Counted from the stretch's first letter, positions 49,301 to 62,947 are shown. The stretch: DNA of 64,000 bases from Pholis gunnellus (GCA_910591455.2 OU342806.1:2097413-2161412), one strand, 5' to 3'. Made by a program: numbers and translations. The notes: generated by a model not told the origin, from the letters alone.

Positions 49301-50419
49301 TATTTATTTTGTTGCCACATCGGCTGCAACAGATTATGGCGTAATTTACCAGATGAGAGTTGCTCTGCAGCCACAAAACCCCCAAGGCCATGTTAAACCT
49401 CCCGCACTTTTCTCACACTGGGAGAAACTGAATCATGCACATTACACACACACACACACTCACTAACATCCTCCCAATACTGCCAAGGACAGTACATTAC
49501 ATCCACTACTAATTGACGCAGGAGGCTCCAGCAGGGAGACAAACATCCTGAGGTAAACAACTAAAACACAGTTTATCTGATGGGAGTCAAAGACAAACGA
49601 CTGCCTCTGACATTTCTTTTCTGCAGTCGCTCACTTTCAATTTTTCACCGCAGCCAAATCAGAACCGTGACACGGTTCACTTTTCTTCACTTTTCTTCTC
49701 TCGCTTCTTCTTTTCTTAAATATTTTATGTAGAAAAATGAAGTGTGAAAGATTAAAGCAGCCCATCTGATTCCAGTTTCAGTCTCACACATGGAGAGGAG
49801 GAGGGGGAGGGCGGGGGGGGGGGGTTAACCAGCACATAGGAGCCTATTTCAAAATAAGAGTTTGGCTTGACTGGTTGGAAACAGGCTGATTGCTAATTTT
49901 TAAACGTGTTGGCAACTTTGTGTGATCCTGTTTCTGCTCGATTCATGTGAAAGAAAACCCATTTGTTAAAAGTTTTTAAGAAAAGAGGGAGATAAAGTTT
50001 CTGCATATGAGAGATGCTTCATTCAGTTCCCGGGCTTGTAGAGGATTTCAAACATTAGGGGGCACTGTGGCACCACGACGAGTCCAGAGAGGCTTCATCT
50101 CAGCCTGAACCGTCCGCCCGTCTCTTTCCCTCCAGAACTCCATCCCTCAGACGTCTTCAACAGGAAGAGGACTGGAGGCGAGGTGTTGGGATGTTTCTAC
50201 ACTATTAGCTGTGTGTGTTGGGTGGATCACAGCTGTGTGAGTCTGCAGCGCTGACCTCAGCTCTGCCCGTGCTGTCGCTTGTAACCTGGCAGCAGCGCGT
50301 CATCACTGCTGCAGATACAGGACTCTGTGACGGGAGGAGACAACGAGCCTCTGGGCACAGACTTAATAAAAGGTCCCGTCACCTAAAGACACAAACACTG
50401 TTTTGTTCTTTGACCTCTT

Positions 50420-50930
50420 TGTGTTGCTGTGGTCTCTTCTTTGAGGCTTTCTTGTGTCTCTGAAGTAGTTTGTGTCTCTTTGTGGTTATTGTGTTTCTTT
50501 GGCGTAATCATGTGTCTCTATAGTTGTCTCTCTGTGGTTGTTTTGCATTTCTCTATGGTTATTTTGTGTCTCTTTGTGGTGTGTTTTTTTTGTCTTCTTG
50601 TGGCCGTCTTGGGTTTTTCAAGTTGTTTTGCATCTCTTTGTGGGTGTCTTGTGTTTCTTAATAATTTGCAGTTCTATTGTGTCTCTTTGTGGTTATTTTG
50701 TGTCTCTGTAGTAGTAGTTTTTGTCTTTCTCTATCTTATCTCATTTTGCATCTCTTTGTGGTTGTTTTGCCTCTTTTCATGTTCGTTGCGAGTGTCGTTG
50801 TCTCTTTATCTCTTTGCAGCTGTTTTGTGTCTCTTTGTAGTTGTCGTGGTCTCTTTGTGGTCTCTTTTGTGTTTCTCTGTGGTCGTTTTGACTCTTCTGG
50901 GTCGGCGTGCGTCTCTTTCAGTGACATTTA
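50420..50930 (+). repeat. T/G-rich minisatellite, roughly 20-25 bp unit
   Basis: Imperfect repeats of 'tttgtgtctctttgtggttg' fill about 500 bp. The long hydrophobic open frame here (Val/Leu/Phe/Cys) is produced by the repeat. The array at 16110-16280 is the same family in the opposite orientation. Confidence 0.8.
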
Positions 50931-52578
50931 GTAGGTGAAGGCCAGTCGTGGGCCCCTGGGTTTGCTGCCTGGTGGACCCGTTCACAGCTTTCTGTAGCGA
51001 TGTTGGAATAAAACACGGAGAGCTGTGTCACCGATGTGCTGTGAGTCACAGCTGTCTCTAGAAGGGGGAGGGTCCTGAATGCATGTGTGCGTCTGTGAGT
51101 GGGCCACATATGGGAAGAGGCGGGGCTTCTTTTTCTGAGCCCCACATGAACACAGAGGTCACTGCACTCACGGCTAAATGAAGGTAACGTGCACGTCTGT
51201 ATTAACGTCAGTGAGGTCTGTTTGGATGTGTACAGGTGAGTGTTTATGTGTTTGTGTAAATACGCTCTCCGTCTCGATGTGGACCGTCCCGTCGACATGT
51301 GCGTATCTCCGTCGTAGACAAACACGCCGACACACGGCTGCTCTTCCCCAAACATTAAGAATAAAACACTCGTTACAGACACGGGAAGTGGAAATCAACT
51401 AATCTCCCTCCATTTCCCTGCAAACGCACATTCTGTACACACACCTGGTCGGATGTAGCGATGAATGACGCTCGTAATAATAAAGTAGCGGAACATCTGA
51501 TAAACAAAACCCTGAAAGACAAACAAAGATAAGAGAAGAGAAGGGAGGGAGGAAAGACGGAAATAAAGAGTGGGATGAAGGAGATGTAGTGAGACCTCGG
51601 CTGAGCGATGTTATCGGCGCGGTGACGGTGGTGAGTGAGCCGCCGTGGGTCACGTGACGCTCCGCCGATGACCACGTTTATCATGTGACTCAGACCGATT
51701 CTCCATTTACCAGAAAGCTATGATCAACGTGATTGTTTAACACGAGAGGTCTCTCTGTCAGTAGACACACAAAAGAGATTAAAAGTGGACACACACACAC
51801 ACACACACGTATATAAATACACACATTGAATGAAAGACATTATTGGGTAAAGACCGCATAATAAACAGTTACAGGCATATTCACCCAATCAGAGTTTTTA
51901 CTGGAAACCTCTTTACACACAAAGAAAGAGAATAAAGAGAGCGAGGAAATAGAAGCCGCATGAGGGGTCGTTGTGGCGAGGAGGGGGGGGGGGGGGGGAC
52001 TCGCCAAAATAAAAGTTTAGAGGAGAATGTTTCGTCTTACATGAATTGATAGAGCCGGCTCACCAGAGGGGTCAGGGAAGGAGGCCGGAGGTGCAACCGG
52101 TTTATTTTCATTTTCATATTTATTCATGTTTTTATATTTATTTCTATTATTATTATTAATAATTCATTATAGTGTTAATAATAGTGTCCTATTAGTAATA
52201 TGTGCTCTAGCTTCCCTCTCTCAGTTTAAAATATAAACATAGAAGAGAAACTACTGGTCTGCATATTTAAAACTACACTAATATTCTTATATATTGTATT
52301 ATATTGCTGATTATATTCCTGTTTATTCCAATGCCTTGTTTGCATGTCCCTGTTCTGTGTACATGTTTTATTTTGTTAATTCATCTCAGATGAGACCTGG
52401 GTCTTTTCTTTTCAAAAGCTTTCCTCACAAAAGATTAAACATGAAATATATTATTCTAACGCCGTCACTCGTCCTTCGGCGCATCACAGCAGCGGGCCGT
52501 GAAGAGAACGCTGCTTTCTGTGAGTAACCCAAGACCTGAGTCAGGGTGGCGTCCTGCACACACAGCGGTCCTCTGTCA

Positions 52579-52623
<45 letters not shown>

Positions 52624-52722
52624 CACAAACACACACACAACACACACACACACAAAAAACACACACACACACACCACACACACACACAAAAAACACACAC
52701 ACACAAAAAACACACACACACA
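52579..52722. repeat. Compound CA-rich array with CAAAAA variants
   Basis: Pure (CA)n to about 52621, then (CA)n blocks broken by 'caacac', 'ccaca' and 'caaaaaaca' units, giving a higher-order pattern of roughly 22 bp. Confidence 0.9.
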
Positions 52723-53129
52723 AGTTGTACAGGAGCACGCCACCAAAACACTAAGAAGCCAGTCTGACTGGAGCACACACACACACATGCAGACACACAG
52801 GCAACAGAAGGTGTATTTGTTACGCTTGTGTTTACTGAAGTGTCATGTTGAGGGCTGAACACAACACGCAGGCTAGAATGAAGAGAGAGCACAGGCCCAC
52901 AGTGATCGTTCTGCAGACTACATGTCTGCACACTAACACCCATCAGCGCTGCACCGACTGCATCTGTTAAAACACTCGCTTCTCTTTATGGCATTCATGT
53001 GAGCATTGACCCACATTTCACGAAAGCAGCATGGACGCAAACACGGCCGGGGGGGTCAGATGGAGAGCTGGGGGTCAGCGTGGAGGTGGAGACAGACGGT
53101 GATGAGTGCATGGCTGATTTCTCTCTATA

Positions 53130-53133
<4 letters not shown>

Positions 53134-53175
<42 letters not shown>
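53134..53175. repeat. (TG)n microsatellite
   Basis: About 21 units. Confidence 0.95.
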
Positions 53176-53178
<3 letters not shown>

Positions 53179-53679
53179 ACTAAACAGTGCCGGTCTGCTG
53201 ACTCTGGTTCAACACACAGGCTGAAATAGAACAATACAAACAACATCAGCCGGGGTTTCTGCTGCACAAACATTCCCAGAGCCTAAAGCCCACAAGCTCT
53301 GCTAAAAACACGACCAGGCGGGGGCACCGAGACAGCCATTAATACCGCCTAACACCTCTTTTTGTTGTTGTTTTTCACTCTCACCATTGTCTCCTTTTTT
53401 TTTACCCAGATTTGTTCATCGCCCAGAGCGCCTTCCTCTCATCCCTCTCTGCTCTGACCAAAATCACATCGACTCGTCTGGCGTGATAAACAGAATTCCC
53501 CCAAAGACTTTGAGAAGTCATAACTTATATCTTTGACTAAATCAAAACCGCTACAACTCACAGGTATAACACAAATCAAATAACGGCTCCGATGAGGTTT
53601 CTCGAGACACTCGAGTGTTGGAGGGGGAGTGGAGGGCACGGATTTATTACTACACCAAACTCAGACTGGAGTGAACTCA

Positions 53680-54160
53680 TAGACTGTAAACAGAAAGTAG
53701 TCACAGTGCCGTCACCTCCTGGTTTGTGAAATGCTGTTTTGAAGCCTCAAATTCAGCATTTTGTCCACCGCCATCTTTGCTTTTGGCCGTAGACATCTTT
53801 GCTTTTCAGCCATTTTAGTTGTTGGCCGTCACCATCTTGGTTTTTTAGCAACCGGAGGTGACAGAGAGGGTGGAGTACAACTGAAAATAAAAACAAAGCT
53901 GAAAACTCCCAGACCATGGGACCACAATTTACTAAATGAACATCATGCTGTATTGAAGAAGACTTGAAACTAGAGATTGAGACCATAAACTCATGTTTAC
54001 AATGTTTACTGAGGTAATAAATCAAGAGAGAAGTAGAGTCATTTTCTCATAGACTTCTATACAACCAGAGGAGTCGCCCCCTGGTGGACACTAGAGAGAA
54101 TGCAGCTTTAAGGCGACTCCAGCACTGGCTTCACTTTTCAGAACCGGAGGTTCCCGCCCA
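53680..54160 (-). repeat. CTCF-motif repeat, divergent/mosaic copy
   Basis: The right half, including the motif at 54073-54090, is typical. The left half differs: three successive 'ggccgt..(c/a)catct' units occur at 53760-53850, and the 'gaccatatctggactgagga' and GC-box segments are replaced by unrelated sequence up to 'ccatgggaccac'. It may be a subfamily or a recombinant. Confidence 0.8.
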
Positions 54161-55149
54161 AGTACTAAACTCCATTCCTCTAACCTACTCCATCATGCTT
54201 CCATCCTTACCTTACCTTCACTGGGTCAAATGGATCAACTTCACTTCCCAGAATTCTTAAGGCAACAGCTTGAGGACTTTTTCTTGCACTTCTAGCGTGG
54301 ATAATGTCTCCACCAGTGTGAGGGGGGCAGTTGCTTCTGGGTGTTATATTTATATTTTTCACCCAGCAGGGTGTTTCTAAATGTTGGCAGCTGTTTCCAA
54401 TGTGATTATCTCCCTGTCACCTTTGGCGTCCATACACCAGGTGGGTGTTGTATAATAATGAAGACAGCATCATTGAAAATCCGTAGCCTGTCTCTTCTAA
54501 GTTAAGGATGACAGTTTGCCACAGAGGGTACACCAATGTTAGACCGGCCTCTTTGATAAGTAATGGTTGACGTCTGGTAGTAAATCCTCAGACGCCCCCC
54601 CCCCCCCTTGCTTTTATACACCGTGAAACCGTCTCTCTTCCTCATACTCTCCCATCATGTCTGTCCTTCCTGGACAGATGGTAAACACATCACTAATGCC
54701 TTGTCTGTCTGTTTGTCTATCCTGTGATGCAGCGCAGAGCCTTCGCTGCTAAACAACGACTAAACACATCACACTGGCCGAGAGGCACCGCTGACCGTGA
54801 GAACTACAAAGTCACTGAAGTTCAAGTATCAAAAGCATAACACTCATATCACCCATTTATGTTTTAGATGCACCTTCACCACTGTTATCTAAAGACGTAA
54901 CTGTCTGTGTGCACTAGTCTCACACTGACAGCAGTGGTGGGAAAGTGATTTTCCTCAAGTTTTGTATTTAAGTATAATTTAGACGCACTTTTACTAAATG
55001 CCGATACAAGCAAAACATCAGTCTTAGTGTAATTAGACTGCAGCCGTGCTATAAATCAGAACATATATTTCTGCACACATTGGGTTAGATTTGCAGGCAC
55101 AGTTAACAAGAGGCTCAGATAATATTCACAGGACGGGAGCTTCCTTTGT

Positions 55150-55800
55150 TTCCATTTGAAACTATACCTCAACACCAACGTCCTTGACCTGTGGAGTCCC
55201 CCAGGGGTCGATTTTAGGGCCTTTATTTTTCCATCTTTATTTGCTCCCGCTTAGACAAATCACTAACGACAATAACATTTCTGATCATAGCTTTGCTGAT
55301 GACACCCACACTTACATAGCCCTCTCACAGCTTTGGTCCCCTGGAATCCCTCTGTTGATGCAGCGGATTGTCTCAACATGCTCTTATAAGAAGGACGAAA
55401 CTGAAATAATCAAATTTGGGAAAAATTAAGAGAGACTCAAGATTGGCACACATTGAGTTACAACAAAGGATGATGCTAAAAGCCTCGGTATCTTAATTGA
55501 TTGCAATCTCAGTTTTAAGAATCATATGAAAGCAATAAGTAAATCAGCTTTTGACCGTCTCACAAATATCTACAGATTTAGAGGCTTTCTGTCAAAACAT
55601 GATTGAGAAAAACTTTTCTAAATGCACGATGAGCAAATACACTAAACTAGGAGTTTGTGATAGTTTTGGGCCGTCTCAATTGACATTAATGTTGGTGGAC
55701 AGAATATTGCAAAACGACTTTCTCTCTAATTTAATGCAGTGCGACATCACGACGCACTGCAGCCTCCAAAAGTGACCACAGAGCTGAGTCAGCACCTCTG
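55150..55800 (+). pseudogene. Degenerate LINE reverse transcriptase fragment (catalytic region)
   Basis: The frame at 55184 encodes TCGVPQGSILGPLFFHLYLL followed by HSFADDTHTYIAL, the GVPQGSILGPLLF and Y/FADDT motifs of L2/CR1-type reverse transcriptases. Downstream, in other frames, GILIDCNLSFKNHMKAISKS and FRGFLSKHD follow the expected order. Stops and frameshifts show it is dead. It differs from the fragment at 22340. Confidence 0.85.
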
Positions 55801-56595
55801 GATACACTTTGTAAATGTAAGATTTATTGCAGGGCTTCTGTGTTGTTGGAGTCAGATTTAGTCGGGTGTACCTCACTGGTAACACAGCGTGGCTTAAGAA
55901 GGAATTGGTGTTCATTATCATCAGTCATGTAAAATAGTTTTATTTTGTAATATATTATGACGTATTTGACCAAATGCAAAACTTTTGTGTTCAAAGCAGA
56001 AGAAAAAAGAGTCGACCAGCAGAGTCAGCCGTCTGACACTTCTGCAAAACTTGCAAAAAATAAAGAAAATGTGATTCTGCAGTTTAACGCCTGTGTTGTT
56101 ATGTTTCAGACAGGATGTGGAGTCGTGGTTACTTCAGTGTGAACGAGGACGTCTGAACTCGTGATCCTCACAGCCAGATGTGCGCTCTGCATTTAACCTG
56201 TCGTTTGAATCAATCACTTCTTCTCCAGCCGACTGCTAATAACCACAAGAAGCAACTGAGAGAATTAGTTGAAAGCTCAAGACAACGTTCAACACAAACA
56301 TGACCGCCCAAAGAGAACACACATCCATTAAGGGTGTAACTCATGATGCCTTTAGAACACACAACACACAGCATGTAAAAAGGCCGTAAACTGTCGATAG
56401 CGTACTGCCATGTCTGGAGTTAAGAGGAGAGACGAGCTGTGATGTTTCGACACACGACGCTCACGACTGCAGACATGAAAGAGAGACAGAGCATCTTCAA
56501 TAACCCAGAACAGAAGAAAAAAAAGAAACAGCAGGGTGGAGAAGATGGAGAGTTAAGGAGCAGGAGGAGCAGGAGGAGGGCGTATGAGAAACCAG

Positions 56596-56636
56596 CCTCC
56601 TCCTCCTCCTCCTCCTCCTCCTCCTCCTCCTCCTCA
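56596..56636. repeat. (CCT)n trinucleotide repeat
   Basis: About 13 to 14 units, giving a Ser run in one frame. No exon signals flank it. Confidence 0.93.
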
Positions 56637-58479
56637 TAATTAGCGGTTCGGCGTTGCTGCTCGTTTTCGGTTACTTTTCATTCCTCATTTCCATGAAAGC
56701 AGCAGCGGGACAAACATGTGTCTCCGAGTACGCCGAGAACAATAGAAGAAGAAGAAAAGTGGGCCACATGAGTTCACTCCAGATGAAAGCTAGAGCGAGA
56801 AAAAAAACGCAGGAATTAGTGAGGTTTTCTCCCTCACATGTTCAAATGTAGTGTAGAAGGACTGGAACAGCTTAGCTTTGGCTTCAAACTGCCACGACAG
56901 CCAGTGGAAACGTTTCAAACAAAAACGATCCAAACGCAGCGTTGTACAAACAGCCCACATGTTGTAGTTCCTTCAACACATTCTGGGTGTGTTTACGTCA
57001 TGTGTCGCTCATTAAAAAGTACATCTCTCTGTGAGCCGTGTATCGAGCAAACACGAGCGCAATCAGTCTCTATTTGTCATAATTGCACTGAACATATCCA
57101 GTGTTTTGGCAACTGTTCTGAGGCCCGTCTAACAAATCCATTCACAAATATTTTCTCGATGCGCACATGTTCGCGTCAGCCGCTCTGGTTCCAGACTCTC
57201 ACAGGATGTTTGAGCATGTGGCTTCAGTTTCTGCACCAGATCAGGACGCAGTGAGACACGTCTCTACGAATCCATACAAAAACATTAATATTAATAACAA
57301 AAGTCAAAAGGGTGAGAGGAAGGAAAAGCTGCAAGACTTTCAAATCCAGGACAAATAAAATGGAATAAAGCTCTGCAGGAATGAGTCTTAAACACAAAAA
57401 CATTCTTTTCTTACAGCGAGCTCTCCTCTCTTGTTTCTCTAGAGGTTTTTAGGCGCACATTAAAAAGTCTAAATATTTTTTACTTTTTGCACCGCTCGTC
57501 AATGGCCTAGGAAGCCAATCAAATCGGGCGGGAGGCGGGCTTTACTACATCATCACTTCCTTCCTGTTTCGATGCTGGCGGATATTGGTAGGCGAAAGGT
57601 TGATGTTAGCGGTTTCAAATTACGCTGAACAGTTTAATATTTCCTCCTCATTCAACAGCAAAGCAACAGCAAGAGCTCGAAGTCTCTCCCCGGTTATTTT
57701 ACATTTGATCACCAGCTGTTTTGGCCGACTCATTTTGCCATAGAGGCGTTTTTTTTAAGCGCCCGCGCTTGTTGCGACGCGCCTCAGTGTCATCGAGGCC
57801 TAACGTTAGCTTATTGCTTACGCTATATGTATTCACGCTTTAAAAATCATAAAAAAGTGGTCATTCGTCTTGCTAAACAAAACCTGAGAATGCCATTGAC
57901 GTTCTGTAATAATCCAAAATCTAACGGAAGAATCCCATTAGCTTTTTGTCGATGCTAACTTCCTGCAGCGCTCTATTTAACTACCTCCAGACCCCAGCGG
58001 GGGGTCAATCATGTTATGAAGGGAGTCCTCTCTCTAAAAATCACTCCACAGATGAGTTTCATTTCCATCTCAAACGAGATGATTACAAGAACAACGGACG
58101 GCAACATTGCCAAACACGTACAGAATAAAAGAGACGGGCAATCTGTAAGTATTTTTCTCGTCCACATAGCTGCAAAGACCAGCTGGGCCCAAAACCAGAT
58201 CCAGCTAGTGGTGTCACAACTCGTAAACATTGAAATGTTTCAAAAGGAGAGCGGACTCTGGTCTCATCTCGCTCGATCACGAAACATTGTAAATCAAATA
58301 AAGCTTTTCCTTCAGAGTCTCGGGATGGATTTGAGTTGCTGACATGACAGATCCATTAGACACGCCTCCTCCCAAACCCGGTCAGAGGACACCGACCCCG
58401 ACCCAGGTGCACATATGAAACAAATGAAAGAGTCCTCCACCCGATCGTACACTCCAACCCCTTTTGCGTCCAGCCTGTT

Positions 58480-58640
58480 TGGGCTATGTGGTTACACGTG
58501 GAAGCTGTGCCCCAGGGGGATTATGGGTAATTAATGACAGAGTTGAGGGTGGCAGGAGTCTCTGTCTCTGATTGACCCGGTTTGACCCTCTCTGCTCTCG
58601 TTGCTGTGGCGATCGGTCCGCCTCGTTCCCTTCGGGTGAC
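58480..58640. promoter_or_regulatory. Candidate conserved noncoding element
   Basis: It contains GGATTA (58518-58523) close to taattaat (58528-58535), OTX- and homeodomain-type motifs, in unique-looking sequence before a poly(G) run. Inferred from composition only. Confidence 0.25.
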
Positions 58641-60416
58641 TTGGGGGCGAATCCCCGGGGCGACAAGGTGGTCTCTGCTGGGTGGGCATGAGCGAGCGAA
58701 GGGGGGGGGGGGGTTTCAGATGGGTACAATTACACTCTGCAGAAAAGAGGAGTCCTTGTCCTACCTTTGCTCCACGACCTGAGGGGGAGTGTGGGGGGGG
58801 GGGCACTCCTTCTTGCCCCACCTCACCCCCATTCATCTCTGTTTACAGGATGCAAGTTTTTGGTGATACTCGGCAGTAGGGGGCAATGCCGATCTACCGG
58901 GTCCCAAAAGGGCGGCAGGAAAGTGGCCGAGCAAGTTCTGAGAGATTACCGGCAACTTTGGTTTTGAAAGCCTGACAATCCACGAACTGTTTGTTGCATT
59001 ATTCTCCAAAACGCCAGAGGGCGAACAAACAAAAGGTGCTGTGAAGAAGCAAGAAGAGTGTAACTCATAGATATGAACATAGACTGTAATTATCTTTAAA
59101 CTCATATCTCATATTCATGGTCTGCATTATAAAGAAACAAAAAGGTTGAATATCCTGTAAACTTTTTGATTTGGCTGCAAAATATTCACTCAAATGTAGA
59201 TTTTTTAGACTTCCTGTTTCTACAGCTTCTAAAAACAAATGATGCGTCTTTGTAAAATCCTGACAGACGTAAAGAGAGCGTTTATCAGTGAACTATTCAT
59301 GACAGTCACATCTGAAAAGCTCCGATTGCCCTAGTTGCAAAAATTCAGAGGTGCATGACCAAGCAGCTGTAATTACGTTATTTAAAATAAAAAAAGAACA
59401 CCGTCTGCTCGGGCAGTGCAGTGCGCCTCGCAATTCGCATTTTCCAGCGGTGGAGTCGTTCCTCTTCACTCTTAACTGATCAATCACAATGAAATCTTCA
59501 ACCTGGCAAAAACACTGAAGTAAATCTTTAATCTGGCTCTCAGGGGTCAGTCAGTATCTAAAGAAGACACTCAAAAGGTCCTGGAATGTTTCTCTGTCTC
59601 CATTTCAGATCAGACATACGGACACAAAGACACATGTGCTGTGGGCCGCGACCTCCGCCGGCCTGTGCTCAGCAGGTAGTGACAAATGACCTGATAGCTA
59701 ATCCGTCCTGAGGTGGAGCTTTTCCTGCAGCGAACAGAGGAGCCTGTTTGTGACAACAAGGAAGTCGACACAATGTTACCAGAGTAAGCACATTAAAGGG
59801 ATGCCACATGCATGGATGCATGCAGTGCACACATGGCCGCACACTTGCAAAACGCACATCTGGCTGCAGTTTCAAATGCAGCACATCGTGGAATAAATGG
59901 GAACAATATGAACGGCGAGCAGTTCCATGTAAAATCAAATGAAAGAAGGGCGTCGTGTGCCAGTCAGAGGAAGATAAAAAGAAGGTATTAAGTGGGGACA
60001 CTGGGACATTGTTGGGTCTCTTGCAGCCCCCCCGCCATCTTGCCAAATGGTCAGCCTTTTTTTCTACGGCCTTCGTTGTTAACAATCCGAGGGTGAATGC
60101 TGGGCATTGTGGGGTTTTCCCCCCAGTCTGTGGTGTCTTTTTTGGAGCATGCTCAAATGAAGTCTGACGCCATGGAGGCCGAGTCAGCACACCACACTGA
60201 CCCGATTCACCGGGAGGTGGTGGAGAGTGTTAGTGAAGCCCCCTCTCATCGCGTTCCCCTGGACCACCTCACCCAAAAACACTGGAAGATGACGACGCAG
60301 CTCAGTAGAAGTGAGCTCTGTAACGGATATAGTGGAGAGAGCAGAGTGGACGATGTCCAAGAAAGATCAACCGTTAAGTCTTGAGTTTGGGTCGGACCAC
60401 GTGTGAGGAAAAAACC

Positions 60417-60914
60417 ATGAACTGTGTATAAGAAGTGGACGTAGTCGTCATGACGTCACCCGTCGGTTTGTGGACGGACGTTTTGAGTTCAGCAATCTTG
60501 ATTTATGGCCGTCGCCATCTTGGCTTTTTGCAACCAGTGAGCGAAAGTGACCATTTATGGACTGAGGAGGAGCGACGTAGAGACGCCGTATACGTCTCTG
60601 GTAGAGACCTGTCAATCACTGTGTAGCTCCGCCCTAAAGCATCCCCTGCTTTATGGTCTGTTTGACTCTAAATGGACCATCATTTACTAAATGAACATCA
60701 TGCTGTATTGAAGAAGACTTGAAACTAGAGATTGAGACCATAAACTCATGTTTACAATGTTTACTGAGGTAATAAATCAAGAGAGAAGTAGAGTCATTTT
60801 CTCATAGACTTCTATACAACCAGAGGAGTCGCCCCCTGGTGGTCAGTGGAGAGAATGCAGCTTTAGCACGTGAAGCATCGGCTTCACTTATCAGAAACCG
60901 AAGGTTGCCGCCTG
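60417..60914 (-). repeat. CTCF-motif interspersed repeat, near full-length copy
   Basis: It runs from 'gaactgtgtataagaagtgg' through 'gtcatgacgtcacccgtcgg' and all later blocks to 'aaggttgccgcctg'. The motif at 60828-60845 reads gtcgccccctggtggtca. This is one of the two longest copies. Confidence 0.85.
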
Positions 60915-61138
60915 TAAAAACAAACGAGGCTGTGAAAAACATTCGGTTTAAATCCTGCAGAACCCTCACCAGCACACATTCTTGAGGGGGAAAGAAACTC
61001 CAGGCCACATTAAAAAACGCTCCTGACGAGATCGTTTTCGACTTCACATTTAAAACAGCCGCAGTAAACAATAGCGACCAGAACAACAGACATCCACGGA
61101 TGCACATGTGCAGGCGTATGCAAACTCTGACTGAATGC

Positions 61139-61560
61139 AGAGAGTGAAAGGCCTCCTTTAAGTGGAAGAGAAAATGTTTAGTGCATTAAACCCTCAAGAG
61201 TTCATCTTAGTCCCTCGGCTTATAATTCCACGGCTATTAACACCGAAGCAATTCCTATAAAGTTTCAGTTCAGTGGGCTGCGATATAGATTTAGAAGAAA
61301 AGATGCTTAGTAGAACGTTTAAAATGCAGCACATGCAAATTACCACTGGGCCGAGAAAGAGGAGCCAGCCGAGGTTTAATGCGAGGCAACTCGATCGAGC
61401 CCCCTCGCGTTCCACCATTTTCCACGGGAGACAGATTGAGCGCAATCACGGCCGGCATGGGCGGCGAGGCGATTAGGCAAAAAGCAACGCAGAGAGCCGG
61501 AGCGAGCCGGAGCACCTAGCCCGCCGTCTGAGGGAAGAGAGGTAATGATAACAGGAAGTG
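61139..61560. promoter_or_regulatory. Candidate conserved noncoding element
   Basis: A non-repetitive stretch with no coding frame. It holds the octamer atgcaaat at 61333-61340 followed by ta, plus 'cttataattcc', 'ctattaac' and 'gcgattaggc' strings. The sequence complexity and homeodomain/POU-like motifs resemble vertebrate developmental enhancers. This is inferred from composition only. Confidence 0.3.
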
Positions 61561-62002
61561 AGATGAGTTGATCTTGCCCTCTGGCCTCGCAGCCCATCAC
61601 CTCTGTTAAAAAAAAGGTCCCTCTCTATAAACAGGCCTCTCTCTGACTATTAAACAGATAGTACATTAGGGCCCGAGCTGTGCAGCACAATGTAAACACA
61701 GCCGTCTCAGGGCAACGGCGCTGAGAGGGGGGGGGTACAGCTTGAGATGGGGGGCTATTCCCACTGTAATCCTCTCCAACTAAACACAGGAAGGAAGAGA
61801 TAGGTAAATAACTGGCTCTTCTGATAAACCCAACTCTCTCCCAGCGCTGCATTTTCTCCTCCAGCTTGTTATGCTACAAAAATAATAAGTGGCGACGTGG
61901 AGTTCATGTTGTTCACGTTACAGTGAGGCGTTTGTTTGGAGAACACATAACAGAGATACAGGATATGACACATAGAAAGGGGAAGTGTGCTTTTAGGGCT
62001 TT

Positions 62003-62312
62003 AACGCCAACTTTATAAATCGGTTGCCAGGTTGGCAACCAGGCATCTCCAGCTTTCGGTTGCCAAAACTGAAAATGCGTTTGACATTTTTGGTCACTTT
62101 ATATTTTTAAGTAATTCAGAGACTATACGGCAGCATAATTATGAAGATGTTTACTGTACATGTGCATGTTGTAGAAGCTTTGCAGTAAAACTTTCCGTCC
62201 GGCTCAAAGACGCCGGAATACTTCGCCTCCCAAAGACTTTTTTCTGTTTTTCGTTCAGGCTCATTTGGTTTCTCCGTCAGTTCAATCAATTTGCACGTTC
62301 GTTTGTTATGTT
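62003..62312 (+). repeat. Dispersed repeat shared with 20158-20400 (copy B)
   Basis: The second copy, same orientation, starting 'cttttagggctttaacgcca' upstream and ending 'cacgttcgtttgttatg'. It contains the near-palindromic 'ggttgccaggttggcaacc' at about 62021-62041. Confidence 0.65.
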
Positions 62313-62905
62313 GACGGGTCAGTTGTACCAACGAAGGCCGACAGGACCGAGCCAGAGAGGCAGACAAGAGTTGATCCTGAACCTCCTGTGGTTTCCTTCG
62401 GTGTGTTGCTCCAGGGTTGAGGGCGCGTCAGAGAGGATACACTGGGTCTGTGTGTGTGAGAGTGTGTGTGTGTGTGTGTGGGGGGGGGGGGTGGTACTGG
62501 AAGTGGATGGATGGGGAGACGGTCAGTCCGGGTCAGTCCAGATGTGAGGCTGTTAAACAGTGGGGTACTGGAGGAGGTCAGTGGCTGCACATCTTTAGGG
62601 GCAGTGCCCCGGAGTCATTCACACCCCTTTGTTACAATCGCCAGCATAAAAACACAGGAACCCCCCCCCCCCCCTCCAGAAACCACGTTCCTCCCTGTTG
62701 GGGGGCTGCAGGGACGCAGCAGAGATGGGGAATAAGGGGAATGTCTGGGATGTGGGGACGGGCTCCGTACCCTGGGGAAAGGCCAATTACAGGCTTAGAG
62801 CGCCCTGTCTGGCTGCGGCTCAGATAAGATGAAAGTTGCTTGGGACCAATATCTACATTTTTTTCCTTCTGTCGCCATAAGTAATGATACAATCCAGATG
62901 TCACA

Positions 62906-62914
62906 CATATATAC

Positions 62915-62947
<33 letters not shown>
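62906..62947. repeat. (AT)n microsatellite
   Basis: Starts with 'atatatacgtat', then pure AT. A shorter (AT)n is at 15262-15282. Confidence 0.93.

Noticed and set aside
50429..50938. 169-residue hydrophobic frame resembling a membrane protein
   Set aside because: It is the translation of a T/G-rich minisatellite. The residue pattern follows the DNA repeat and there are no exon signals.
57500..57800. CpG-bearing stretch considered as a promoter
   Set aside because: GC content is only locally raised ('gggcgggaggcgggc', 'gcgcccgcgcttg'), no exon or TATA/Inr context follows, and it may be a transposon end.
58016..58342. 108-residue plus-strand frame
   Set aside because: Not recognised, with no flanking splice sites or regulatory context. 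Likely chance.
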